Shown here piece after piece: positions 1-5,582 of a stretch of DNA of 8,526 nt (positions within the stretch are counted from its first letter, which is position 1; every line of letters begins with the position of its first letter). Source of the stretch: Candidatus Bathyarchaeota archaeon (lineage in GTDB: Archaea > Thermoproteota > Bathyarchaeia > TCS64); NCBI GenBank assembly GCA_030613835.1, contig JAUWLH010000053.1, positions 1-8,526 on the forward strand. The letters run 5' to 3'. The position numbers and the translations under genes are program-made. The notes under the pieces are model-generated. The model did not search any database. It had not been told where the DNA came from and saw nothing but the letters and a program-made list of their open reading frames with translations.

Positions 1-528
1 AGCGAGGTAGTAGCCGAGATCGCCGAGATCGTCAAGGGCCCCATCAGCGTCGAGGCCGTAAGCGAGACAGCAGAGGAGCTCATCGAGGAGTCAAAAAAGC
101 TTGCCGAGTACGGCGAGCATATTGTGGTCAAGATACCAATGACGGAGGCTGGCCTCAAGGCCACCAAGGAACTGTCAAAGTTGGGGATCAAGACCAACGT
201 GACCCTCGTCTTCAGTGCATCACAGGCTCTGTTGGCAGCCAAGGCGGGTGCTACCTATGTTAGTATCTTCGTTGGCAGGCTGGACGACAAGGGACACGAG
301 GGAATGGATGTCGTCTGGGAGACCAGCCAGATCTTCCAGAACTACGATATACCCAGCAAGATTATCACGGCGAGCATCAGGCACCCCAGGCATGTCATCG
401 AGGCGGCCAAGGCTGGCTCACATGTGGCAACGGTGCCCCCCGCGATATTGGACAAGATGACTGCCCACCCCCTGACGGACGATGGTCTGGCAAGGTTCGC
501 GGCAGCCTGGGCAAAGGTCAAGGCCTAG
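1..528 (+). CDS. tal: Transaldolase, TalC/fructose-6-phosphate aldolase family (5' truncated)
   Basis: The reading frame is open from base 1, so the N-terminus lies outside the window; 175 codons plus TAG remain. Aligned by eye to E. coli FsaA, about 41 residues are missing from a family length near 215-220. The TIM-barrel enzyme makes a Schiff base with dihydroxyacetone units; the lysine is Lys44 of this fragment in VVKIPMT. The next strand carries TNVTLVFS (66-72) and the motif YVSIFVGRLDD lies at 86-96. The residue matching Tyr131 of FsaA is Phe90 here, and Ser88 matches the transaldolase side too, so transaldolase (sedoheptulose-7-P/erythrose-4-P exchange, cytosolic) is more likely than F6P aldolase. 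SIFVGR has Ile where SPFVGR is usual. ASIRHPRHV (124-132) and TVPP (144-147) are further family motifs. A GTG at 124 should not be taken as the start, because homology continues upstream of it. Confidence 0.93.
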   Translation, partial: SEVVAEIAEIVKGPISVEAVSETAEELIEESKKLAEYGEHIVVKIPMTEAGLKATKELSKLGIKTNVTLVFSASQALLAAKAGATYVSIFVGRLDDKGHEGMDVVWETSQIFQNYDIPSKIITASIRHPRHVIEAAKAGSHVATVPPAILDKMTAHPLTDDGLARFAAAWAKVKA

Positions 529-536
529 CAAATCTC

Positions 537-542
537 TTTATC
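537..542 (+). promoter_or_regulatory. TATA-like box for the transglutaminase-like gene
   Basis: TTTATC, centred about 32 bases ahead of the TTG at 572. A start of transcription about 26 bases downstream would leave a leader of only a few bases. No Shine-Dalgarno sequence is visible, which fits a nearly leaderless transcript. Confidence 0.45.
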
Positions 543-571
543 TGGGGCTTCCCCCTCTGTTTTGAAACGTA

Positions 572-1669
572 TTGAGGAAAAACTGGGTTCCACTCACGCT
601 TATCATTATTACCGGGCTGCTTATGCCTCTCGTTTGTGCTGCTGACTCTACGACTTATATCTACAAACTAGACTACACGTTCGAGAACAGGGGGGGTGAG
701 GACTTCCCTCTTGAGCAGGAGGATTACACTCTCCCCCTCTTCCTCAATAACTCGTGGCAGACAGTCACAATCCTAAACATATCCCAAGGATACACGAGGA
801 CCGTTATCGACATCGACGGGAACATGGGGGTCATCATGGACGTCGACGAGACCCTTCCCCCCGGTGAGACGTTGTCATTCAGCATAGAGTACCAGATAGA
901 GTCCTCCTCACAGGAAAGACCCTCCTTCAGCATGGATGAGGCCGATGGGTTAAGCGCAATCCCCCTAGGCTTGGTCTCCAAGTACACAGGCCACACCGAG
1001 AGCTTCACTGTTGACGACCCCAAGATAATCGATGTAGCCCAGAGGGCATCAAAAGGGGATGAGACGGTTCTCGGCACCGTGGCAAACCTACTTGACTACG
1101 TCACCCAGAACACCACATACTGCAACTTTGAGACCCCCAGGTATCCCCTCGACACCCTCAGTGATAACCTTGGAGACTGCGACGACCAGTCAATTCTGTT
1201 AATATCAATGGCCAGGAGCCTGGGGATACCAGCGTACCTCAAGGTGGGCATTATCATCCACCCCAACATTGTTGACTCATCCACCTCGTGGGATGGGCAC
1301 CTTGAGAACGACGCTGACGGCATCGGGTGGCACGGCTGGGTCATGATCTACATCCCGCCATGGGGTTGGGTCCCCGTCGACCTAACCCTGGTGGAGGAGG
1401 ACTCTGGGCTTGAATACATCATCAACGCCCCCGAGTACGACTCAAACATCATCGAGGCACTGAACGTATCCAAACAGGCATACATTGGGGACACTATAGC
1501 CACACGGAAGCGGATAATCGCCAGCGACCTCCACGTAACAATAATCGATGAGGCCAGTGAGGTCTACAGCAACGGACTGGGAACCGAGACATACCTGATG
1601 CTCGTAATTGGCGCGGCCCTTGCAGGCGCAATCTTCATGATGTTCAGGGCGTCAGGCCGCGATCAGTGA
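572..1669 (+). CDS. Secreted transglutaminase-like superfamily protein with C-terminal membrane anchor
   Basis: 365 residues starting at TTG. Residues 1-24 form a signal peptide (basic MRKNW, hydrophobic core, AA-D cleavage-like site). A beta-rich region with ENRGGEDFPL (38-47) and LPPGETLSFSIEY (95-107) resembles the domain that often precedes archaeal transglutaminase-like domains. The core shows the papain-like triad: Cys203 in LGDCDDQS, His254 in GWHGWV and Asp270 in WVPVDLT. A transmembrane helix spans about 341-357, followed by a short polar tail, so the enzyme domain should sit outside the cell tethered to the membrane. Known members of the superfamily are proteases, transglutaminases or peptide hydrolases; the substrate here is unknown. 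The TTG is chosen because it opens the signal peptide and fits the TATA spacing. The gene ends 7 bases inside the convergent DUF763 gene. Confidence 0.85.
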   Translation: MRKNWVPLTLIIITGLLMPLVCAADSTTYIYKLDYTFENRGGEDFPLEQEDYTLPLFLNNSWQTVTILNISQGYTRTVIDIDGNMGVIMDVDETLPPGETLSFSIEYQIESSSQERPSFSMDEADGLSAIPLGLVSKYTGHTESFTVDDPKIIDVAQRASKGDETVLGTVANLLDYVTQNTTYCNFETPRYPLDTLSDNLGDCDDQSILLISMARSLGIPAYLKVGIIIHPNIVDSSTSWDGHLENDADGIGWHGWVMIYIPPWGWVPVDLTLVEEDSGLEYIINAPEYDSNIIEALNVSKQAYIGDTIATRKRIIASDLHVTIIDEASEVYSNGLGTETYLMLVIGAALAGAIFMMFRASGRDQ

Positions 1670-2793
1670 GCGTAGACCGACCTCAGCTTCTCTGGAACCG
1701 CTTCTGGCACACACTTTCTCAGGTTCCTGAGGGCCCTCGCCTGCTCGCTGCCCTTGACAATTGATGACCGTATACCTATCCTGAGCACCTCAACGGCCTC
1801 GTCCATGCTCCTCCTGTCCACTGGGTATGGTACGCCGTCCTTCCCGCCGAACGCGAAGTTGAACTTCACGGGATCCCTCCAGCTGGCTCTGTTGCCGTAG
1901 ACCAGCTCTGCCACGAGGGCTAGTCCCCTCACCGTTCCAGGGCCGATCCCCCTCATGCTCACCAGCTCCTCGTAGGTCTTGGGCTGGAACTCGTAAGCCG
2001 CCCTGACCGCATCCCAGTTCACCGACCTGGGCATCTCAAGGACAGTGCTTTGGGCCCCCGTCCAGGTGTCCATCCTAGACTGGTTGACGGGAACCGGCTT
2101 CCCCATCTGCCTCCTCAGCTTCAAGGGGTTGTCCCTGACAAGGTCGACACAGGTCTTCTGGCTCTCCGCGCTCTCGTTGTGGGTCATGTTGAGGGCCTTG
2201 TCCAGTCTCGATGAGCAGAGTATGTCCTGCTGAGGGTCCCTTGTGAACTGTTTGTGATCAAGCCCCCAGTGGTAGCGTCTGGCGTTTGCCTTCTCTTCGT
2301 TGATTCCCTGCTGGATCACGATCCAGTCGGCGTCCTCGGTGAACATGAAGCAGTGGTGGTAGAGCCTATAGCTGTCCTGGATGAGGCTGTTATCCGTTTT
2401 GGCGCTCATCCTGCTGGCGTAGACCATGCCCTCGGTCTTGTATCCGCTGATGTTGAAGATCTGGCTCATCTCCCTGATCTCCTTTGGCGTCTTGAGACTG
2501 GTCCGACCTTTACCGCCGCAAACAGAAACCCCAAGGTTGGGCCTGTCCATGGCAACCTTGAGGGCACCGCAGGTGACCGTAGTTGATCCGCTACTGTGCC
2601 AGTCGTACCCCAGGACGCAACTGAGTGATTGAAAAAACCATGGGTCACTCAGGCGCTCAAGCAGCCCCAGCGGACCGAACTCGTCCAGTATGATATCCAC
2701 TATACACTCGCTGAGGCTCACCATGCGGCTGAACAGCCATCTGGAAGCCTTGCCCCCGTGAAGGGGTATCATGGCTGAACCTGTGTGACCCAT
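1663..2793 (-). CDS. DUF763 family protein with C-terminal helix-hairpin-helix motif
   Basis: 376 residues from ATG at 2793. I recognise DUF763 (COG1415) by IPLHGGKA (9-16), WLFSRM (19-24), the DWHSSG motif (64-69), CGGKGRTS (92-99), SRMSAKTDN (127-135), YHHCFMFTED (145-154) and ARRYHW (171-176). Residues 276-294 (ELVSMRGIGPGTVRGLALV) read as a helix-hairpin-helix, the non-specific DNA-binding motif of repair glycosylases and RuvA-like proteins; that region suggests contact with nucleic acid. The biochemical activity of the family is not established to my knowledge. Several conserved His, Asp and Cys residues in the N-terminal half could hold a metal or be catalytic, which is inference. It has its own TATA box and is nearly leaderless, so it need not be co-transcribed with coaD upstream. 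Its end overlaps the transglutaminase-like gene. Confidence 0.88.
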   Translation of the reverse strand: MGHTGSAMIPLHGGKASRWLFSRMVSLSECIVDIILDEFGPLGLLERLSDPWFFQSLSCVLGYDWHSSGSTTVTCGALKVAMDRPNLGVSVCGGKGRTSLKTPKEIREMSQIFNISGYKTEGMVYASRMSAKTDNSLIQDSYRLYHHCFMFTEDADWIVIQQGINEEKANARRYHWGLDHKQFTRDPQQDILCSSRLDKALNMTHNESAESQKTCVDLVRDNPLKLRRQMGKPVPVNQSRMDTWTGAQSTVLEMPRSVNWDAVRAAYEFQPKTYEELVSMRGIGPGTVRGLALVAELVYGNRASWRDPVKFNFAFGGKDGVPYPVDRRSMDEAVEVLRIGIRSSIVKGSEQARALRNLRKCVPEAVPEKLRSVYAH

Positions 2794-2812
2794 ACGGTTG
2801 CTGTCTGACTAC

Positions 2813-2821
2813 ACATTAAAA
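2813..2821 (-). promoter_or_regulatory. TATA-like box for the DUF763 gene
   Basis: On the minus strand the sequence reads TTTTAATGT, centred about 24 bases from the ATG at 2793. That spacing predicts transcription starting at or within a base or two of the start codon. The copies of ACGGTTG at 2794-2800 and 2821-2827 flank this box. Confidence 0.5.
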
Positions 2822-2863
2822 CGGTTGGCTAGCTTGATGAACCGGGGAGAAAGGTAAAACTGG

Positions 2864-3340
2864 TCACCCTATCAGGTGCCCGTACCTGTCCACTTCCTGT
2901 TTCCTGACGCGAGTGCTGGTGATAGGCTTGCCGTCGTCAGCCAGGACCATGGTAATGACGAAGATGAGTAGCGGCTTCTTTCCCCTCTCCACCCTCAACT
3001 TGTTTATTGCCTCTGCACCCACCTCGGTCTCCTCGCTTACAACTATGCCTTCCAGGTCATCGTTGTCGATTGTCGGACCGAAGGGGTCGTCAAGCGGTAC
3101 AATCTCAGTCCTCTCCAGAAAACCCCTCTCCGCGAGGAACTCTTTGACATCTCTGAGTCTGCTCTCATAGCTCGCGACATCGTGCTTCTTTTTCATTGAG
3201 GCAACGAACTCGTCCGATGTGATGCCGACGATGGCCCTTTCGCCGGCGTTGAAGGTCTCCTCAAGCAGGAACCAGTGGCCCTTGTGCATGACATCGAATG
3301 TCCCGCCTACTGAAATCAAGCTCAGCCTGTTCTCGTCCAC
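2864..3340 (-). CDS. coaD: Pantetheine-phosphate adenylyltransferase (archaeal PPAT)
   Basis: 158 residues from GTG at 3340. The enzyme transfers AMP from ATP to 4'-phosphopantetheine, giving dephospho-CoA, the penultimate step of CoA synthesis, in the cytosol. The Rossmann nucleotidyltransferase signature is clear: VGGTFDVMHKGH (11-22) with the HxGH motif at 19-22, followed by GITSDEF (39-45), VPLDDPFGP (81-89), VVSEETEVGAE (100-110) and a C-terminal TSTRVR (141-146) equivalent to the ISSTRxR motif. Length matches the archaeal family, which is not collinear with bacterial CoaD. The frame stays open upstream to a GTG at 3439, but that would run into the preceding gene and add residues with no family counterpart. 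The GTG at 3340 has GAGG 8 bases upstream and suits the promoter, so I prefer it. TGA at 2864-2866 ends it, with a T-rich stretch beyond. Confidence 0.92.
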   Translation of the reverse strand: MDENRLSLISVGGTFDVMHKGHWFLLEETFNAGERAIVGITSDEFVASMKKKHDVASYESRLRDVKEFLAERGFLERTEIVPLDDPFGPTIDNDDLEGIVVSEETEVGAEAINKLRVERGKKPLLIFVITMVLADDGKPITSTRVRKQEVDRYGHLIG

Positions 3341-3348
3341 GGTTCCCG

Positions 3349-3352
3349 CCTC
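3349..3352 (-). promoter_or_regulatory. Shine-Dalgarno GAGG deciding the coaD start
   Basis: GAGG on the minus strand, 8 bases before the GTG at 3340. It is the main local reason for placing the coaD start here and not at 3439. Confidence 0.6.
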
Positions 3353-3380
3353 GAACGCTGTATCGAACTGTTGATGACAA

Positions 3381-3388
3381 ATAAGTTT
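3381..3388 (-). promoter_or_regulatory. TATA-like box for coaD
   Basis: Minus strand AAACTTAT, centred about 45 bases from the GTG at 3340. Predicted transcription start is near 3359, leaving a leader of about 19 bases that holds the GAGG. Confidence 0.45.
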
Positions 3389-3402
3389 TACCTCAGCTCG
3401 GG

Positions 3403-3418
3403 AAAAGAAAATGGGGGA
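3403..3418 (-). terminator. C5-A-T-rich terminator-like element after the RAM-domain gene
   Basis: Starting 2 bases after the TAA, the minus strand reads TCCCCCATTTT then CTTTT. Oligo-T tracts end transcription in many archaea. The first 11 bases are repeated exactly, at the same distance from a TAA, after the proline racemase-family gene (8091-8101). It would isolate this gene from coaD. Confidence 0.5.
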
Positions 3419-3420
3419 TG

Positions 3421-3651
3421 TTAGCCCGCGACGAAGCACGTCATCGTTGATCTGATTCCCTCAATCTGCCGTATGTTGTCAATGACGATGTTCTGGAGTT
3501 CAGCGGAGTCAACGGCCTCGATCATAACATAGGCATCGTATGGACCGTAGAGGAAGTGTGATTCAATGACGCCGTCAGTCTTCCGGATGTCCTCGATAAC
3601 CTCAGAGCCGGCGTCAGGCTCAAGGGTCAGCAGGACCAGTGCCTTGTCCAT
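3421..3651 (-). CDS. Stand-alone Lrp/AsnC ligand-binding (RAM) domain protein
   Basis: 76 residues from ATG at 3651. The whole protein is one RAM domain with beta-alpha-beta-beta-alpha-beta order: strand KALVLLTL (3-10), helix around SEVIEDIRK (16-24), strands VIESHFLYGPYDAYVMIEA (28-46), helix AELQNIVIDNI (50-60) and a last strand STMTCFVAG (68-76). GPYDAYV (36-42) matches the glycine-x-Tyr/Phe-Asp turn typical of Lrp/AsnC proteins. There is no helix-turn-helix, so it cannot bind DNA itself. Known stand-alone RAM proteins form dimers or decamers that bind amino acids or modulate full-length Lrp regulators; the ligand here is not visible. It has its own TATA box and terminator-like tract, so it may be a single-gene transcript. 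Its promoter faces that of HMG-CoA reductase. Confidence 0.88.
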   Translation of the reverse strand: MDKALVLLTLEPDAGSEVIEDIRKTDGVIESHFLYGPYDAYVMIEAVDSAELQNIVIDNIRQIEGIRSTMTCFVAG

Positions 3652-3680
3652 TTCGACCAGTTAACCATCAACATGCGCCG

Positions 3681-3690
3681 AATATATGCA
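3681..3690 (-). promoter_or_regulatory. TATA box for the RAM-domain gene
   Basis: Minus strand TGCATATATT, the best TATA match in the window, centred about 35 bases from the ATG at 3651, giving a leader of roughly 9 bases with no Shine-Dalgarno. The short inverted repeat CATGC/GCATG (3672-3676 and 3688-3692) brackets it. Confidence 0.6.
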
Positions 3691-3707
3691 TGACCTGACT
3701 CGAAATC

Positions 3708-3714
3708 ATTAAAT
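3708..3714 (+). promoter_or_regulatory. TATA-like box for HMG-CoA reductase
   Basis: ATTAAAT preceded by CGAAATC, which could act as a BRE. It is centred about 44 bases from the ATG at 3755, so the predicted leader is about 17 bases, long enough for the GAGG. It is back to back with the RAM-domain promoter. Confidence 0.45.
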
Positions 3715-3742
3715 CCCATGTTTCCTCACACCTAGACAACCC

Positions 3743-3746
3743 GAGG
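3743..3746 (+). promoter_or_regulatory. Shine-Dalgarno GAGG of HMG-CoA reductase
   Basis: GAGG 8 bases before the ATG at 3755, the same motif and spacing as for coaD. Confidence 0.6.
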
Positions 3747-3754
3747 AAAACCAA

Positions 3755-5026
3755 ATGGCCTCAGAATTTTCAAGTCGTATTTCGGGGTTCTACAAGAAAC
3801 CCGTTGATGAACGTATAAAGATCGTCGCCGAAAAAGTCGGGCTGTCCAAGGATGAGATAGCCATACTGAAATCAAGCGGCGGTCTATCCATGGAGGCAGC
3901 CGACAGGATGACGGAGAACGTTATCGGTAGCATCGCTTACCCCTTTAGCGTAGCAGTAAACTTCAGGGTCAACGACAAGGACTACCTGGTCCCCATGGCT
4001 GGAGAGGAGCCCAGTGTCGTGGCCGCGGCGAGCAACATGGCCCGCCTAATGAGGGCAGGCGCAGGCTTAGTAGCCACAACGACCGACCCCATCATGATCG
4101 GACAGATCCAGATCCTTGAGATCCCAGACATGGAAAAGGCGATCAAAGCAGTCGAGGAGAGCAAGGACAAGCTACTCGCGGCAGCAAACGAGCTAGACCC
4201 CGTGCTAGTAAAGTTCGGGGGAGGAGCCAGAGACATTGAACTCAGGCCCCTAGAGACAGAGATCGGCCCCATGCTCATCGTCCACCTGCTGGTAGACTGC
4301 AGGGACGCAATGGGCGCAAACGCCGTCAACACCATGGCGGAGAGCCTGGCTCCAACCATCGGGAAACTCACAGGAGGCAGGCCACTACTGAGAATCATCA
4401 GCAACCTAGCCGACAAGCGGCTGGTCACGGTAAAGTGCGTCGTTAAAGCAGATGACATCGGCGGTACCGAAGCCGTAGACAACATCATCGCAGCCTGGGC
4501 ATTCGCAGAGGCCGACCCGTACAGGGCATCAACCCACAACAAGGGTATCATGAACGGGATCGCGGCCGTCGCGTTAGCATTCGCACAGGACCACAGGGCC
4601 ATCGAGGCCGGAGCCCACGCGTACGCGGTCAAAGACGGACGTTACAAGAGCATGAGTAGATGGGGAAAGGACACCGAGGGAAACCTAACAGGAGAGATGA
4701 CCCTTCCCATGGCAGTCGGTCTCGTAGGCGGGGCGACAAGGACCCACCCCATGGCACAAGTAGCACGCAAGATCCTAGGCGTCAACATGGCGGTTGACCT
4801 TGCCCAAGTGATGTGCGCCGTCGGCCTAGCCCAGAATCTGGGGGCGCTCAGGGCGCTGACACAGGAGGGAATCCAGCAGGGCCACATGAGGCTCCACGCG
4901 AGGAACCTCGTCGTCATGGCAGGAGCATCCGGCGACATGATCAACGCGGCTGTAAAGGCGCTCATCGAGTCAGGCGAGATCAGGTTCCCCAAGGCACAAG
5001 AGATCGTCAAAAAACTCCAGGGTTAA
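3755..5026 (+). CDS. hmgA: Class II hydroxymethylglutaryl-CoA reductase
   Basis: 423 residues from ATG, close to the 428 of the Pseudomonas mevalonii class II enzyme. It interconverts HMG-CoA and mevalonate using NAD(P)H; in an archaeon the expected role is committing carbon to isoprenoid ether lipids. The class II pattern is clear: ISGFYK (9-14) at the N-terminus, ENVIG (54-58), EEPSVVAAAS (84-93) with the catalytic Glu, DAMGAN (184-189) in the cofactor domain, HNKGIMNG (261-268) with catalytic Lys263, Asp279 in QDHRAIEAG, and GHMRLHAR (376-383) with catalytic His381. No membrane segment is present, so it is soluble. Most archaea studied early have class I enzymes; class II occurs in Archaeoglobus and some others and has been ascribed to transfer from bacteria. 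Cofactor preference cannot be read safely. The next gene starts 7 bases after its stop, so the two probably form an operon. Confidence 0.95.
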   Translation: MASEFSSRISGFYKKPVDERIKIVAEKVGLSKDEIAILKSSGGLSMEAADRMTENVIGSIAYPFSVAVNFRVNDKDYLVPMAGEEPSVVAAASNMARLMRAGAGLVATTTDPIMIGQIQILEIPDMEKAIKAVEESKDKLLAAANELDPVLVKFGGGARDIELRPLETEIGPMLIVHLLVDCRDAMGANAVNTMAESLAPTIGKLTGGRPLLRIISNLADKRLVTVKCVVKADDIGGTEAVDNIIAAWAFAEADPYRASTHNKGIMNGIAAVALAFAQDHRAIEAGAHAYAVKDGRYKSMSRWGKDTEGNLTGEMTLPMAVGLVGGATRTHPMAQVARKILGVNMAVDLAQVMCAVGLAQNLGALRALTQEGIQQGHMRLHARNLVVMAGASGDMINAAVKALIESGEIRFPKAQEIVKKLQG

Positions 5027-5033
5027 GGACATT

Positions 5034-5540
5034 TTGACAATCCAGATCGACGACGCCGGCACCGGCGACATACTCTACGGAACTGTCATAGGGGCATACC
5101 GTCCAGAGGACGACCATTTTATATACGACTTAATAGCCGTCAAGCACTTCCAGATGCCACTCTACAAGGACAAGACCCATCTGGATGAAGCGAAACGGAT
5201 AGCCGTAGAGCTGGTCGAACGTCTCGATCTCAGGGAGGACGAGAAGATAATCATATGTACCGGGGACGTGCTGAACGTCGCCACCGAGGCACTCATCGAG
5301 AAATACGGGGAGAACATCGTGGAGCGGGGCAAAATCGAGGGACGCGCACAGCACTTGGTGGAGCTGGCTTTCACAAACGAGCTCAGGAACATCGGCTACG
5401 AGCCATTGGCCGAGCGCACCGAGAAGTGGGGCAAAAACTTTTGGCACATGTACAAATGGATAAACAAGCGTCCCAAGCGGAGACTAAAATTCGCCAAATC
5501 AGCGTTTCCCAACCTGAAGAAATATCCCCTCTTCAAATAG
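5034..5540 (+). CDS. Conserved archaeal protein of unknown function with RNase HII-like N-terminal motif
   Basis: 168 residues from TTG at 5034; AAGGA overlapping the upstream stop is a weak ribosome-binding site. I do not recognise a named family, although it resembles archaeal hypothetical proteins I have met. It opens with IQIDDAGTGDILYGTVIGA (3-21), which looks like the first strand of RNase H-fold nucleases such as RNase HII (DEAGRGP). The acidic pair Asp6-Asp7 and Asp12 would sit where a metal ligand is expected. A second strand follows (IYDLIAVKHF, 30-39), then a helix rich in charged residues (HLDEAKRIAVELVERL, 49-64), strand KIIICTGDVL (71-80) and helix NVATEALIEKYG (81-92). GKIEGRAQ (99-106) and a strongly basic C-terminus (KWINKRPKRRLKFAK, 141-155) could contact nucleic acid. 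Nuclease activity is inference only. It is tightly linked to HMG-CoA reductase. Confidence 0.8.
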   Translation: MTIQIDDAGTGDILYGTVIGAYRPEDDHFIYDLIAVKHFQMPLYKDKTHLDEAKRIAVELVERLDLREDEKIIICTGDVLNVATEALIEKYGENIVERGKIEGRAQHLVELAFTNELRNIGYEPLAERTEKWGKNFWHMYKWINKRPKRRLKFAKSAFPNLKKYPLFK

Positions 5541-5545
5541 CCACA

Positions 5546-5554
5546 TTTTTTATT
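5546..5554 (+). promoter_or_regulatory. T-rich element: TATA box of the Trm112-like gene and possible terminator of the upstream operon
   Basis: TTTTTTATT starts 5 bases after the TAG of the preceding gene. Centred about 33 bases from the TTG at 5583, it suits a core promoter giving a leader of about 6 bases; its run of six T is also a plausible archaeal termination signal. The same bases may serve both roles. Confidence 0.45.
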
Positions 5555-5582
5555 CCCGCGGATTCAACCTTATCCGATCAAG

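Noticed and set aside
124..528. A 134-residue gene starting at the GTG at 124
   Set aside because: The same frame is open to base 1 and the upstream codons continue the TalC-type barrel, including the strand leading into the catalytic lysine; the GTG is internal.
544..563. Intrinsic terminator GGGG-CTT-CCCC followed by TTTT after the transaldolase gene
   Set aside because: A 4-pair stem with a 3-base loop is too weak to call, and it lies within the promoter-to-start interval of the next gene.
2254..2586. Plus-strand open frame of 110 residues opposite DUF763
   Set aside because: It lies wholly within the conserved DUF763 coding sequence and shows no recognisable motif or start signals.
2794..2827. 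Direct repeat ACGGTTG flanking the DUF763 TATA box
   Set aside because: Seven bases at a 27-base distance can arise by chance and there is no third copy to support an operator.
2864..3439. Longer coaD starting at the GTG at 3439
   Set aside because: It would overlap the RAM-domain gene and span that gene's terminator-like tract and the coaD TATA box; the family motif starts 10 residues after the GTG at 3340, which has a GAGG.
3982..4632. Long minus-strand open frame opposite HMG-CoA reductase
   Set aside because: Composition is dominated by Ser, Ala, Met and Leu, as expected of the complement of a conserved coding frame; no promoter or motif supports it. The same holds for 4642-5010.
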